A DNA stretch of 64,000 nucleotides. It comes from [Pasteurella] mairii. GTDB taxonomy: Bacteria > Pseudomonadota > Gammaproteobacteria > Enterobacterales > Pasteurellaceae. Within the stretch, counting starts at the first letter, position 1. Each line of letters begins with the position of its first letter. The notes beneath the pieces are model-generated. The model was not told where the DNA came from, searched no databases, and worked only from the letters and a program-made list of their open reading frames with translations. The stretch lies in the NCBI GenBank assembly GCA_900454475.1, contig UGSS01000002.1:1197605-1261604 (forward strand), read 5' to 3'. This document shows positions 55,606 through 64,000 of this stretch, one piece after another. A program made the position numbers and the translations under genes.

Positions 55606-55739
55606 TTCAAACTATTTTAGTTGGCATTATTGTTATCGCCTGTGTTGCTTACATCCTATGGAAATATGTACTAAACCCAAAACGCAGTATGTGTGACGGT
55701 TGCAATAAGTGCAGCGGTAAAAATCCAAGTTGTCATTAA
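55602..55739 (+). CDS. FeoB-associated Cys-rich membrane protein
   Basis: 45 residues from ATG 55602, overlapping the feoB stop as ATGA. One membrane helix (ILVGIIVIACVAYILWKYVL) and a cysteine-rich tail, MCDGCNKCSGKNPSCH, with four cysteines. Small proteins of this kind follow feoB in many bacteria, in the place of FeoC; they probably bind metal or a cluster near the transporter. An ORF reading further upstream is inside feoB. Confidence 0.88.
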   Translation: MIQTILVGIIVIACVAYILWKYVLNPKRSMCDGCNKCSGKNPSCH

Positions 55740-56248
55740 AATTGATCGTACTGATTGAGCAAAAATAAGGTGGGATTTTATCCCACCCTCACTATACTGA
55801 AATAACGTGATGCGTTTCCCTTCCCGAAAATTTCTTAAAGCTTGCTTATTCCGTATCGCGGAACTCTTGTATGGCTAGAGTTTCAAATTGGATATAATTC
55901 TGTTTTATCGCATTTACTGCATAGTACAAAATTTCACCCCTTTTAACTCGTTGTGACCTATCGGCGAAATCTCTTCTTTGCTTAATCAATAAAATAACCA
56001 CTTTGGCTTAAGGATAACGCCAATAAAAAATTTATTTCAAGGTACAAACCGATCAATGTTTGCTTAATATCATGAATATAATTATTTTTGAAATTTTAAA
56101 AATTTTGAAGTAAAACAAGATGATAGAATGCTAAAAATAGCGAAGTATAACAAAAACATGACTAAAAATGGTATTAATTCCTTTAATATCATTATGTTAG
56201 ATTATATGATAAGCTTTCACTTACCGCTCATAAACTAAAGGAAAAATT
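55740..56248. other. Long intergenic region between feo and hyp genes
   Basis: About 510 bp, AT-rich, no supportable gene. A stem GGTGGGAT/ATCCCACC (55769-55787) without a T-run may end the feo transcript. I looked for an FNR box (TTGAT-N4-ATCAA) before hypC and did not find a convincing one. Confidence 0.4.
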
Positions 56249-56524
56249 ATGTGTTTAGGAATTCCAGGGAAAATTGTACAGGTAGCTGATTCTGCTCTCC
56301 AACTTGCCACTGCTGATGTCTGTGGCGTAAAACGAGAAATTAATATTTCTCTGATTTGCGACGATGACCCACAACAACTTATCGATAAATGGGTACTCAT
56401 CCACGTCGGCTTTGCCATGAGTATTATCGACGAAGAAGAAGCCAAACAAACGCAAGAAGCGCTAATCGCTATGAGCCAATTGGAACATGAAGTTGGCGAT
56501 TTCTTAGGCTTAAACCAAAAATAG
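56249..56524 (+). CDS. hypC: Hydrogenase maturation chaperone HypC
   Basis: 91 residues. The N-terminal MCLGIPGKIV holds the essential Cys2 that carries the Fe(CN)2CO group to the large subunit of [NiFe] hydrogenase; VDVCGVKREINISL-type strands (here ADVCGVKREINISLI) and KWVLIHVGFAMSIIDEEEA complete the OB-like fold. RBS AAAGGAAAAA. hypF begins 8 bp after its stop. Confidence 0.95.
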   Translation: MCLGIPGKIVQVADSALQLATADVCGVKREINISLICDDDPQQLIDKWVLIHVGFAMSIIDEEEAKQTQEALIAMSQLEHEVGDFLGLNQK

Positions 56525-56532
56525 GATGACGT

Positions 56533-58818
56533 ATGCAAGGGATTGAATTGCGGATTAAAGGCAAAGTGCAAGGTGTGGGGTTTCGCCCTTTCATTTGGTT
56601 ATTAGCCAATAAATATCAGCTAAAAGGTGATGTCAATAACGATGGACAAGGCGTTTTAGTTCGGCTAATCGCCCCCGAACCAAGTACGCTTTCCGCTTTT
56701 TTGCAGGAGTTAACCACGCAATTACCACCCCTCGCCGCCATCACCGCCATTCAACAAAGCGAGAAACAATGGCAAGATATTGATCCGCAATCCTTTATTA
56801 TTCGCGAAAGTGAAAATAACGGAATGGATACGCAAATCATTCCAGATGCGGCAACTTGTCCGCATTGCTTAGCGGATTTATTTGATCCGCAAAATCGCCG
56901 CTTTCATTACCCTTTTACCAATTGCACCCATTGTGGTCCGCGTTTTACCATTATCAAAGCCATTCCCTACGATCGTAAAAATACCTCAATGGCAAATTTT
57001 CCGCTTTGCCCACAATGTGACAAAGAATATCGCGATCCGGCCGATCGGCGTTTCCATGCTCAGCCTAATGCCTGTCCGGATTGTGGTCCGCAAATTTGGC
57101 TAACAGACGATCATAACACATTAGCGCAAAACGAAACTGCGCTAAAACAGACCGCACTTTTGCTCAAACAAGGTAACATTGTCGCGATTAAAGGTATTGG
57201 CGGTTTTCATCTCGCCTGCGATGCCACCAATCCGCAAGCGGTCGTCCGTTTACGTCAACGCAAACACCGCCCAACAAAGCCTTTTGCAATTATGGTACCG
57301 GATATTGATTTTTTATCCGATCTTAATGACGACGAACGTAAGCAACTCACCAGCAGCGCTGCGCCGATTCTATTATTGGCAAAACATAAAGTACCGCAGG
57401 TAACCGAATTCATCGCACCGCATTTAGCAGAAATCGGCGTCATGCTGCCGAGCAATCCGCTGCAACATCTGCTATTGCGTGATATTCAATTACCCTTGGT
57501 GATGACCTCTGCTAATCCGAGTGGACAACCGCCCGTTTTAATTAATGAAGAAGCCACGCAAAAACTGGCAGGGCTTGCCGATTTTTATTTGCTGCATAAT
57601 CGTGATATTTTGCAGCGTGCTGATGACAGTTTGGTGCGCGTGGCATTTGATGGACTGGAAACCTTACGCCGCGCGCGTGGCTATGTGCCAAATGAAACGG
57701 AAATAAAACATCATTCAGCGCAACAAATTCTCGCTCTGGGTTCCGATCTGAAAAACACGTTCTGTCTATTGCGTGATAATAATGCAGTGGTCAGCCAGCA
57801 TATCGGCGATACATCAAATGAATTTGTGCAACAACAATTGTGCGACAACCTTGCGCTTTTCCAGCAAATTTATCAATTCAAGCCGGAATTGATCGTCGTG
57901 GATGCCCATCAAGGCTATTTTTCTAGCAAAACCGGTATCACCCTTGCGCAACAAAATCACATCCCTTATCAAGAAGTGTTGCATCATCATGCCCATATTG
58001 TCAGTGTGATGGCAGAAGAAGGTTGCGAGGAAACCGTAATCGGACTGGCGTTAGACGGTATTGGTATGGGAGAAAATCAACAACTTTGGGGTGGAGAATG
58101 CTTGCTGGTGACAACACAACAATGCCAACATTTGGGCGGATTACCGGCAGTGGCTTTGCCCGGCGGTGATTTAGCAGCAAAACAGCCTTGGCGAAACTGG
58201 CTGGCACATTTACACCAATTTGTCCCCGAATGGAAAAATATCATGGCACAAACCTGCACCGATCAAGATTGGCAACGCTTAAGCAAAGCCATAGAACGAG
58301 GTATTAATTCGCCCTCCATTTCTTCCGCCGGTCGGCTGTTTGACGCAGTCGCTTACGGTTTAGGCATTGCACCACCACAGCTCACATGGGAAGGCGAAGC
58401 TGCTTGTCATTTGGAAGTTCTCGCTTGCCAATCGCCGCTGATGAAAAACCTCTTGCAAACGCCGCAAAGTGCGGTCGATTTTTCCGTTAAAATGCCGCTA
58501 AAAGATGGATTGTTGGATTTAGGGACTTTTTGGCAAACGTGGTTGGCTTACGCTGGATCTGTCGCCGATAAAGCCTTTTTATTTCATTATGCCTTAAGTG
58601 CCGGATTTGCTGAATTGGCACGCCGACAAGCTCAACAACATCATTGTCAAACTATCGTGCTTTCTGGTGGCGTAATGCATAATCAATTATTACGTCGCTT
58701 ACTCAAACTACAACTCGCTGAATTTAATATCTTAAGTGCCCATCAATTTCCAATGGGCGACGGTGGTTTAAGTTTAGGGCAAGCCATTATTGCTGCCGAT
58801 CGCTTAAAAAATGGCTAA
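56533..58818 (+). CDS. hypF: Carbamoyltransferase HypF
   Basis: Makes the thiocarbamate on HypE that becomes the cyanide ligand of [NiFe] hydrogenase. Domains in order: acylphosphatase (LRIKGKVQGVGFRPFIWLL, 1-90), two zinc fingers (CPHCLADLFD, NCTHCGPRFT, CPQCDKEYRD, ACPDCGPQIW), YrdC (IVAIKGIGGFHLACDATNP, RKHRPTKPFAIM) and a Kae1-like carbamoyltransferase (HHHAHIVSVMAEEG, GLALDGIGMGENQQLWGGE). 761 residues. Only hypC and hypF are here; hypABDE and the hydrogenase must be elsewhere. Confidence 0.97.
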   Translation: MQGIELRIKGKVQGVGFRPFIWLLANKYQLKGDVNNDGQGVLVRLIAPEPSTLSAFLQELTTQLPPLAAITAIQQSEKQWQDIDPQSFIIRESENNGMDTQIIPDAATCPHCLADLFDPQNRRFHYPFTNCTHCGPRFTIIKAIPYDRKNTSMANFPLCPQCDKEYRDPADRRFHAQPNACPDCGPQIWLTDDHNTLAQNETALKQTALLLKQGNIVAIKGIGGFHLACDATNPQAVVRLRQRKHRPTKPFAIMVPDIDFLSDLNDDERKQLTSSAAPILLLAKHKVPQVTEFIAPHLAEIGVMLPSNPLQHLLLRDIQLPLVMTSANPSGQPPVLINEEATQKLAGLADFYLLHNRDILQRADDSLVRVAFDGLETLRRARGYVPNETEIKHHSAQQILALGSDLKNTFCLLRDNNAVVSQHIGDTSNEFVQQQLCDNLALFQQIYQFKPELIVVDAHQGYFSSKTGITLAQQNHIPYQEVLHHHAHIVSVMAEEGCEETVIGLALDGIGMGENQQLWGGECLLVTTQQCQHLGGLPAVALPGGDLAAKQPWRNWLAHLHQFVPEWKNIMAQTCTDQDWQRLSKAIERGINSPSISSAGRLFDAVAYGLGIAPPQLTWEGEAACHLEVLACQSPLMKNLLQTPQSAVDFSVKMPLKDGLLDLGTFWQTWLAYAGSVADKAFLFHYALSAGFAELARRQAQQHHCQTIVLSGGVMHNQLLRRLLKLQLAEFNILSAHQFPMGDGGLSLGQAIIAADRLKNG

Positions 58819-58823
58819 AAATA

Positions 58824-58845
58824 ACCGCACTTTAAAAAGTGCGGT
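58824..58845. terminator. Uptake-signal hairpin between hypF and pntB
   Basis: ACCGCACTTT (58824-58833)/AAAGTGCGGT (58836-58845) with a 2-base gap, between convergent genes. Confidence 0.7.
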
Positions 58846-58884
58846 CAAATTTTATGGTGTTTTGCTCATTTTTTATTAAGCCGA

Positions 58885-60345
58885 TTATAGGGCTTTTAAA
58901 ATGTCATCCACACGTTCTTTCGCATCACCAAACAACATTTGGGTATTTTCTTTAAAGAACAATGGATTTTGTACACCGGCGTAACCTACTGCCATAGAGC
59001 GTTTGAATACCACCACGTTCGCAGCTTTCCAAACTTCAAGCACTGGCATTCCGGCAATTGGGCTGTTCGGATCGTCCATTGCCGCTGGGTTAACCGTATC
59101 GTTCGCGCCAATAACCAAGACCACATCAGTATCTGGGAAATCATCATTGATTTCATCCATTTCCAATACCACATCATAAGGCACTTTCGCTTCCGCCAAC
59201 AAGACGTTCATGTGTCCCGGTAAACGTCCAGCAACGGGGTGAATACCGAAACGCACATTCACGCCGCGATCGCGTAATTTTTGTGTAATTTCTGCCACTG
59301 GATATTGCGCTTGCGCAACCGCCATACCGTATCCCGGAGTGATGATGACAGAGCTTGCATTTTTCAACATTTCTGCCACTTCTTCTGCGCTGGTTTCGCG
59401 ATGTTCACCTTGTTCTTCGTCAGAACTTACTTGCACGTCATTACCAAAACCGCCGGCAATAACACTGATAAATGAACGGTTCATTGCTTTACACATGATA
59501 TAAGACAAGATTGCACCAGATGAACCAACTAAGGCGCCGGTAACAATTAACAAGTCGTTATTCAACATAAAGCCTGCCGCTGCGGCTGCCCAACCTGAAT
59601 AGGAGTTCAACATTGACACCACAACCGGCATATCAGCACCACCGATTGATGCTACCAAGTGCCATCCGAACGCCAATGCAATAATGGTCATTAATAATAC
59701 TGGGAAAATATTTTCCGGTGATCTTAAGAATGCCACCATCAATAAGGCAGAAACCACTAACGCCGCCAAGTTTAATTTGTGGCGATGCGGTAACATTAAG
59801 GCTTTCGAATTGATGATGCCACGTAATTTACCAAATGCTACCACAGAACCGGTAAAGGTTACCGCTCCGATGAAGATCCCTAAGAACACTTCAACATTGT
59901 GGATATTGGCTAATACCGCTTGTTCTTCAGCAAAGGCAAGTTGTTGCGATTCTAACGCTTTTTGCGCAGCTTCAGTGGTGTATAACACGCCTTCTGGAAT
60001 CACAAATTCCGGAGTAACGTGTAAACCGAAGCTGTTAAAACCAACCAATACTGCCGCTAAACCAACGAAGCTATGTAAAATCGCCACTAATTCCGGCATT
60101 TCGGTCATTTCAACTTTTAATGCGCGATGAATACCGATCGCCGCACCAATGACCATCGCAATGATGATCCATAATGTACCCTGTGAATGAGGTCCGAAAA
60201 TGGTGGCAATTAACGCAATGGTCATCCCTACAATACCGTACCAGCATCCTGCTTTTGCAGTCTCATGTTTAGAAAGACCGGCTAAGCTCATAATGAAAAG
60301 TAACGCCGCAACTATATAGGCAGCTTGTACTAAACCTTCAGACAT
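58885..60345 (-). CDS. pntB: NAD(P) transhydrogenase subunit beta PntB
   Basis: Membrane subunit of the proton-translocating transhydrogenase, which makes NADPH from NADH using the proton gradient. About nine membrane helices (residues 1-260), then the NADP-binding domain III with [52 protein letters not shown] and [18 protein letters not shown]. 486 residues. It follows pntA by 12 bp. Confidence 0.97.
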   Translation of the reverse strand: MSEGLVQAAYIVAALLFIMSLAGLSKHETAKAGCWYGIVGMTIALIATIFGPHSQGTLWIIIAMVIGAAIGIHRALKVEMTEMPELVAILHSFVGLAAVLVGFNSFGLHVTPEFVIPEGVLYTTEAAQKALESQQLAFAEEQAVLANIHNVEVFLGIFIGAVTFTGSVVAFGKLRGIINSKALMLPHRHKLNLAALVVSALLMVAFLRSPENIFPVLLMTIIALAFGWHLVASIGGADMPVVVSMLNSYSGWAAAAAGFMLNNDLLIVTGALVGSSGAILSYIMCKAMNRSFISVIAGGFGNDVQVSSDEEQGEHRETSAEEVAEMLKNASSVIITPGYGMAVAQAQYPVAEITQKLRDRGVNVRFGIHPVAGRLPGHMNVLLAEAKVPYDVVLEMDEINDDFPDTDVVLVIGANDTVNPAAMDDPNSPIAGMPVLEVWKAANVVVFKRSMAVGYAGVQNPLFFKENTQMLFGDAKERVDDILKAL

Positions 60346-60357
60346 TGCTGTATCTCC

Positions 60358-61890
60358 CTATCCTTTTCTAAACATTGCAAGCATACGTTGGGTGACTTTG
60401 AAACCACCGAAGATATTGATACTTGCCACTAAAATTGCGATAAATGCCAAGATACTGACAAAGAAACTACCTTGTGCGATTTGCAATAATGCCCCCACAA
60501 TGATAATTCCTGAAATCGCATTGGTTACCGCCATTAACGGCGTATGTAACGCATGACTTACGTTCCAAACAACATAATAGCCGACCACACAAGCCAAAAC
60601 AAAGACCGTAAAGTGAGAAAGGAAAGCGGAAGGCATAATTGAACCTAACCATAAGAAAAGCGCACCGACTGCCGCCATCACGCCATATTTCACTTTTGGA
60701 TCAAGTGGTTTTTCTTCTTTTTTCTCCGCTTGCACCGCTGCCGCTTTTTGTTGCGGTTGTGCAGAAACTTGAATTGGCGGAGCTGGCCATGTCACTTCAC
60801 CATCACGAATTACAGTAACACCGCGTAATACCACATCTTCAAAATCAATATTGATATTACCGTCTTTTTCTTTACATAACAGTTTGAGTAAATTAACTAA
60901 GTTAGTACCATAAAGTTGAGAAGACTGGGTCGGCAAACGACTTGGTAAATCCGTATAACCAATGATTTTCACTTGATTATCGGTTACAACCACTTCACCC
61001 GCTTTACTTAATTCACAGTTACCGCCGGTAGCAGCCGCCAAGTCCACAATCACGGAACCCGGTTTCATGCTCTCGACCATTTCTTTGGTAATCAAACGCG
61101 GCGCCGGTTTACCCGGAATTAAAGCGGTAGTAATAATAATATCCACTTCTTTTGCTTGTTCTGCATAAAGCGCTAAAGCACGACGGTTAAACTCTTCCGA
61201 CATCACTTTCGCATAACCATCGCCACTGCCGCCTTCTTCTTTAAAATCAATCTCTAAGAAGCTTGCGCCCATGGATTCTACTTGTTCTTTTACTTCCGGA
61301 CGAGAGTCAAAAGCGCGAACAATCGCCCCTAAACTATTTGCCGCACCGATGGCTGCTAATCCAGCCACACCGGCACCGATCACCAATACTTTCGCCGGCG
61401 GAACTTTACCAGCAGCGGTAATTTGTCCCGTAAAGAAACTGCCGAATTCATGCGCCGCTTCTACCACCGCACGATAACCAGCAATATTTGCCATTGAACT
61501 TAGTGCATCTAATGACTGCGCACGAGAAATACGCGGTACAGCGTCCATTGCCAACACATTAATTTTCTTAGCTGACAATTTCGCCATTAAATCCGGATTT
61601 TGTGCCGGCCAAATAAAGCTAACTAACGTCGCTCCTTCTTTAATCAACGGAATTTCCGCTTCTTCAGGCGCATTAACTTTAAAGATAATGTCTGCTTGCC
61701 AAACCTCTTTTGCCGAGCCAATTTTGGCGCCGGCTTGTTCAAACGCATGATCTTCAAAACTCGCCTTAAAGCCAGCACCTTTTTCCACAATAACTTCAAA
61801 ACCGAGTTTCAAAATTTGTTGGATGGTTTTCGGTGTGGCTGCTACGCGACTTTCGTTATCAAGCAGTTCTCTAGGTACACCAATTAACAT
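60358..61890 (-). CDS. pntA: NAD(P) transhydrogenase subunit alpha PntA
   Basis: NAD-binding domain I plus the first membrane helices. [20 protein letters not shown] and [20 protein letters not shown] (Rossmann), [20 protein letters not shown] and [17 protein letters not shown] are diagnostic; a Q/A/P/K linker (about 375-400) leads to four hydrophobic segments. 510 residues. First gene of the pntAB operon; the region 61891-62125 upstream should hold its promoter but I see no clear operator. Confidence 0.97.
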   Translation of the reverse strand: MLIGVPRELLDNESRVAATPKTIQQILKLGFEVIVEKGAGFKASFEDHAFEQAGAKIGSAKEVWQADIIFKVNAPEEAEIPLIKEGATLVSFIWPAQNPDLMAKLSAKKINVLAMDAVPRISRAQSLDALSSMANIAGYRAVVEAAHEFGSFFTGQITAAGKVPPAKVLVIGAGVAGLAAIGAANSLGAIVRAFDSRPEVKEQVESMGASFLEIDFKEEGGSGDGYAKVMSEEFNRRALALYAEQAKEVDIIITTALIPGKPAPRLITKEMVESMKPGSVIVDLAAATGGNCELSKAGEVVVTDNQVKIIGYTDLPSRLPTQSSQLYGTNLVNLLKLLCKEKDGNINIDFEDVVLRGVTVIRDGEVTWPAPPIQVSAQPQQKAAAVQAEKKEEKPLDPKVKYGVMAAVGALFLWLGSIMPSAFLSHFTVFVLACVVGYYVVWNVSHALHTPLMAVTNAISGIIIVGALLQIAQGSFFVSILAFIAILVASINIFGGFKVTQRMLAMFRKG

Positions 61891-62125
61891 AATGTTTCCT
61901 TCAACGTGATTGATTAATTACACTAAGCAAACAATTAGCCTGCTTAATTCCCTTAAAGTGACCAAAAGTCAAACTCTCTTAACTGTAACATTAAATAATA
62001 AAAATAGAAAAAAATTTTTTGCAGGTTAAAAAAAAGATTTTACATTTCGTCTTATGAACAAAACTTATCAAAAAAGCACCGCACTCTTTATCGTTTACTT
62101 TTTGAACAAAATTAAACTCTCACCG

Positions 62126-63955
62126 TTAATCGTGCAAAGCCGCAAATATTTTTTCAGCTAATGCACGGGAAATCATAGGCACTGACGCCATTTCATCCAC
62201 CGTTGCTTTTTTCACCCCTTGCATCCCGCCTAAATATTTCAACAACGCCTGACGTCTTTTAGCGCCAACCCCCTCGATCGTTTCCAATCCGCTTTGCGTT
62301 AAAGCCTTTTGGCGTTTTTTACGATGTCCACTGATCGCATGATGATGACTTTCGTCACGAATATGTTGAATTAAATGTAACGCCAAATCATCCGCCGGTA
62401 AATGGACTTCTTTATCTTGTTGGCTGATAATCAGCGTTTCCAGCCCCGCTTTACGATCCACGCCTTTCGCCACGCCAATTAAGAGCGGTCGATTTTTATC
62501 CCAATTGACCTGCAATTGTTGGAACACCTGCAATGCCCGATTAAGTTGTCCTTTGCCGCCATCAATAAACACAATATCCGGAATTTTATCTTCGCTCAAA
62601 TCACGATCAAATCGTTTCAGCAACGCCTGCTCCATTGCCGCATAATCGTCACCACCAGTAATCCCGCTAATATTAAAACGTCGATAATCCGATTTTAGCG
62701 GACCCTCTTGATTAAACACCACGCAAGAAGCAATCGTTTGTTCGCCCATAGTATGGCTAATATCAAAACATTCCATGCGTCGAATGTTTTCCATCCCCAA
62801 CAAATTCGCCAATTCCGCATAGCGCTCTCGCATTAACGACGCCTGTTTCAACTGCGTTACCAATGCCGCTTTCGCATTCATTTGCGCCAATTGCAAATAT
62901 TTGCTCTTATCTCCTTTCACATTATCCTGAATACTCACTTTATGTCCGGCTTGTGAGGTCAACAAGGCTTCCAGCTCATTTTTTTCGCCTAATTTATGAT
63001 CCACAATAATGCTGTTCGGAATACTGCGCCCTTGATAACCTTGCAAATAAAATTGTCCCACAAAGGTCGCTGTTAATTCAGATAAATCCGTATTCGCCGG
63101 CACTTTAGGAAAATAGCTACGATTTCCCAATACCTTACCTTGTCGAATAAACAATACTTGTACGCAAGCAATCCCCAATTGATAAGCAATCGACAAAATA
63201 TCCAAATCATCCAAACGCTCGTTATCCACAAATTGTTTTTCAATCACCGAACGTACCGCTTGAATCTGATCACGAAACCGTGCCGCCGCTTCAAAATTTA
63301 ATGCTTGGCTTGCCTGTTCCATTTTACCGATCAAATGTTCCAGCACTTGCTGATCTTTGCCTTGCAAAAATAAACGCGCAAAATTTACCTGTTGCGCATA
63401 ATCTTCGTCACTCACATAACCGGCAACGCAAGGCGCTAAGCAACGCCCAATTTGATATTGCAAACAAGGGCGCGAACGGTTGTTATACACCGAATTTTCA
63501 CATTGGCGAATTGGGAATAATTTTTGTAACAATACCAAGGTTTCACGCACTGCACCGGCGTGCGGATAAGGACCGAAATACTCGCCTTGCACTTTTTTCG
63601 CGCCACGATAAGCGGTAATTCTCGGGTGGCGTTCTTGGGTGAGCAAAATATAAGGATAGGATTTATCATCACGTAACAAAACGTTATAACGTGGCTGATA
63701 TTGTTTAATATAATTATGTTCCAGTAATAAGGCTTCAGTTTCAGAAGAGGTGATCGTCGTTTCAATGCGAGCAATGGCAGCGACTAAGGCTTCCGTTTTT
63801 TTGCTCGCGACTTGACGACGAAAATAGCTAGACAAGCGTTTTTTAAGATCCTTGGCTTTGCCCACATAAATCACGGTGTCCTTATCGTCATACATACGAT
63901 ACACACCCGCATTATGCGGCATATCCGCCAAGAATGATTTAGCGTCAAAACCCAT
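62126..63955 (-). CDS. uvrC: Excinuclease ABC subunit C (UvrC)
   Basis: Makes both incisions in nucleotide-excision repair. GIY-YIG domain at the N-terminus ([31 protein letters not shown]), a cysteine-containing middle ([20 protein letters not shown]), a UVR motif around residue 205, the RNase H-like endonuclease domain ([39 protein letters not shown]) and two C-terminal helix-hairpin-helix motifs ([19 protein letters not shown]). 609 residues. A uptake signal lies just upstream. No LexA box seen. Confidence 0.98.
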   Translation of the reverse strand: MGFDAKSFLADMPHNAGVYRMYDDKDTVIYVGKAKDLKKRLSSYFRRQVASKKTEALVAAIARIETTITSSETEALLLEHNYIKQYQPRYNVLLRDDKSYPYILLTQERHPRITAYRGAKKVQGEYFGPYPHAGAVRETLVLLQKLFPIRQCENSVYNNRSRPCLQYQIGRCLAPCVAGYVSDEDYAQQVNFARLFLQGKDQQVLEHLIGKMEQASQALNFEAAARFRDQIQAVRSVIEKQFVDNERLDDLDILSIAYQLGIACVQVLFIRQGKVLGNRSYFPKVPANTDLSELTATFVGQFYLQGYQGRSIPNSIIVDHKLGEKNELEALLTSQAGHKVSIQDNVKGDKSKYLQLAQMNAKAALVTQLKQASLMRERYAELANLLGMENIRRMECFDISHTMGEQTIASCVVFNQEGPLKSDYRRFNISGITGGDDYAAMEQALLKRFDRDLSEDKIPDIVFIDGGKGQLNRALQVFQQLQVNWDKNRPLLIGVAKGVDRKAGLETLIISQQDKEVHLPADDLALHLIQHIRDESHHHAISGHRKKRQKALTQSGLETIEGVGAKRRQALLKYLGGMQGVKKATVDEMASVPMISRALAEKIFAALHD

Positions 63956-64000
63956 ATAATTTATGCAAAATGTCCTAAAATTGACCGCACTTTTTCCAAA

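Noticed and set aside
55446-55739. 97-residue reading of the Cys-rich protein
   Set aside because: The first half is feoB sequence in another frame; the ATGA overlap at 55602 with AAGGAT gives the real start.
56100-56248. FNR or similar anaerobic regulator site before hypC
   Set aside because: No sequence close to TTGAT-N4-ATCAA was seen.

Overview
This is a chromosomal window from a Pasteurellaceae bacterium of the Haemophilus/Aggregatibacter/Pasteurella side of the family. The evidence is the dense 9-base Hin-type DNA uptake signal AAGTGCGGT on both strands, often as inverted pairs after genes where it doubles as a terminator, plus gene content (smpB, roxA, ratA, secG, lptFG, pntAB) that reads as this family throughout. 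I cannot fix the genus from sequence alone.

Layout. 1-22.7 kb is ordinary core genome: ubiD (cut by the left edge), smpB, a tightly overlapping minus-strand run ratA-rnfH-roxA-xseA, an EamA transporter, pth-ychF, a homocysteine methyltransferase plus amino-acid antiporter pair, argD behind two ARG boxes, tldD, uvrD behind a LexA box, an AT-rich three-gene surface-polysaccharide locus, rlmM-gcvA, a GcvB small RNA divergent from gcvA, ilvE and pgsA. An IS200-type element and tRNA-Gly/tRNA-Leu(TAA) follow.

24.4-41.6 kb, between tRNA-Leu(TAA) and tRNA-Leu(GAG), is a scrambled prophage. It mixes P2-like pieces (terminase P, portal Q, Ogr activator, a tail spike, the first residues of gpV) with a lambda-style early region. 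That region has a cI-type repressor, cro, cII, a KilAC protein, an O protein with iterons inside its gene, a DnaC-like loader, a Dam methylase, NinB and a broken NinG. It also holds HK97-type head fragments (a protease with a stop codon, a truncated portal). Three-site operator clusters flank the cI side at OR- and OL-like positions. Between them lie two unrecognised genes in the place where lambda keeps rexA/rexB, and a BrnT/BrnA pair. The region also carries HicA/HicB, a RelE/ParE toxin with a 55-residue partner, and a 19-residue Ibs-like toxin with an apparent antisense RNA. An 841-bp segment is present twice. Tail, capsid, lysis and complete integrase genes are missing, so the element looks cryptic.

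41.6-49.3 kb returns to core genes: secG, topB, ybaB-recR, pepA, lptF-lptG and tRNA-Leu(CAA). A small decayed island (49.4-51.8 kb) follows: an integrase stump beside the tRNA, a gene with one in-frame stop, and a chimeric ORF ending in an IS3-type OrfA remnant with a run of 13 G. 51.8-64 kb is core again: a purine-type NCS2 permease behind a PurR-like box, feoA-feoB-small Cys-rich protein behind a Fur-like box, hypC-hypF, pntA-pntB and uvrC.

How it fits together. The core genes serve translation quality control (smpB, pth, ychF, roxA, rlmM), DNA repair (uvrD, uvrC, recR, xseA, topB), envelope building (lptFG, glycosyltransferases, pgsA, secG) and amino-acid, purine and iron supply under ArgR, GcvA/GcvB, PurR and Fur. 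The prophage contributes mostly lysogeny-type genes: a repressor, accessory genes and four toxin-antitoxin modules.
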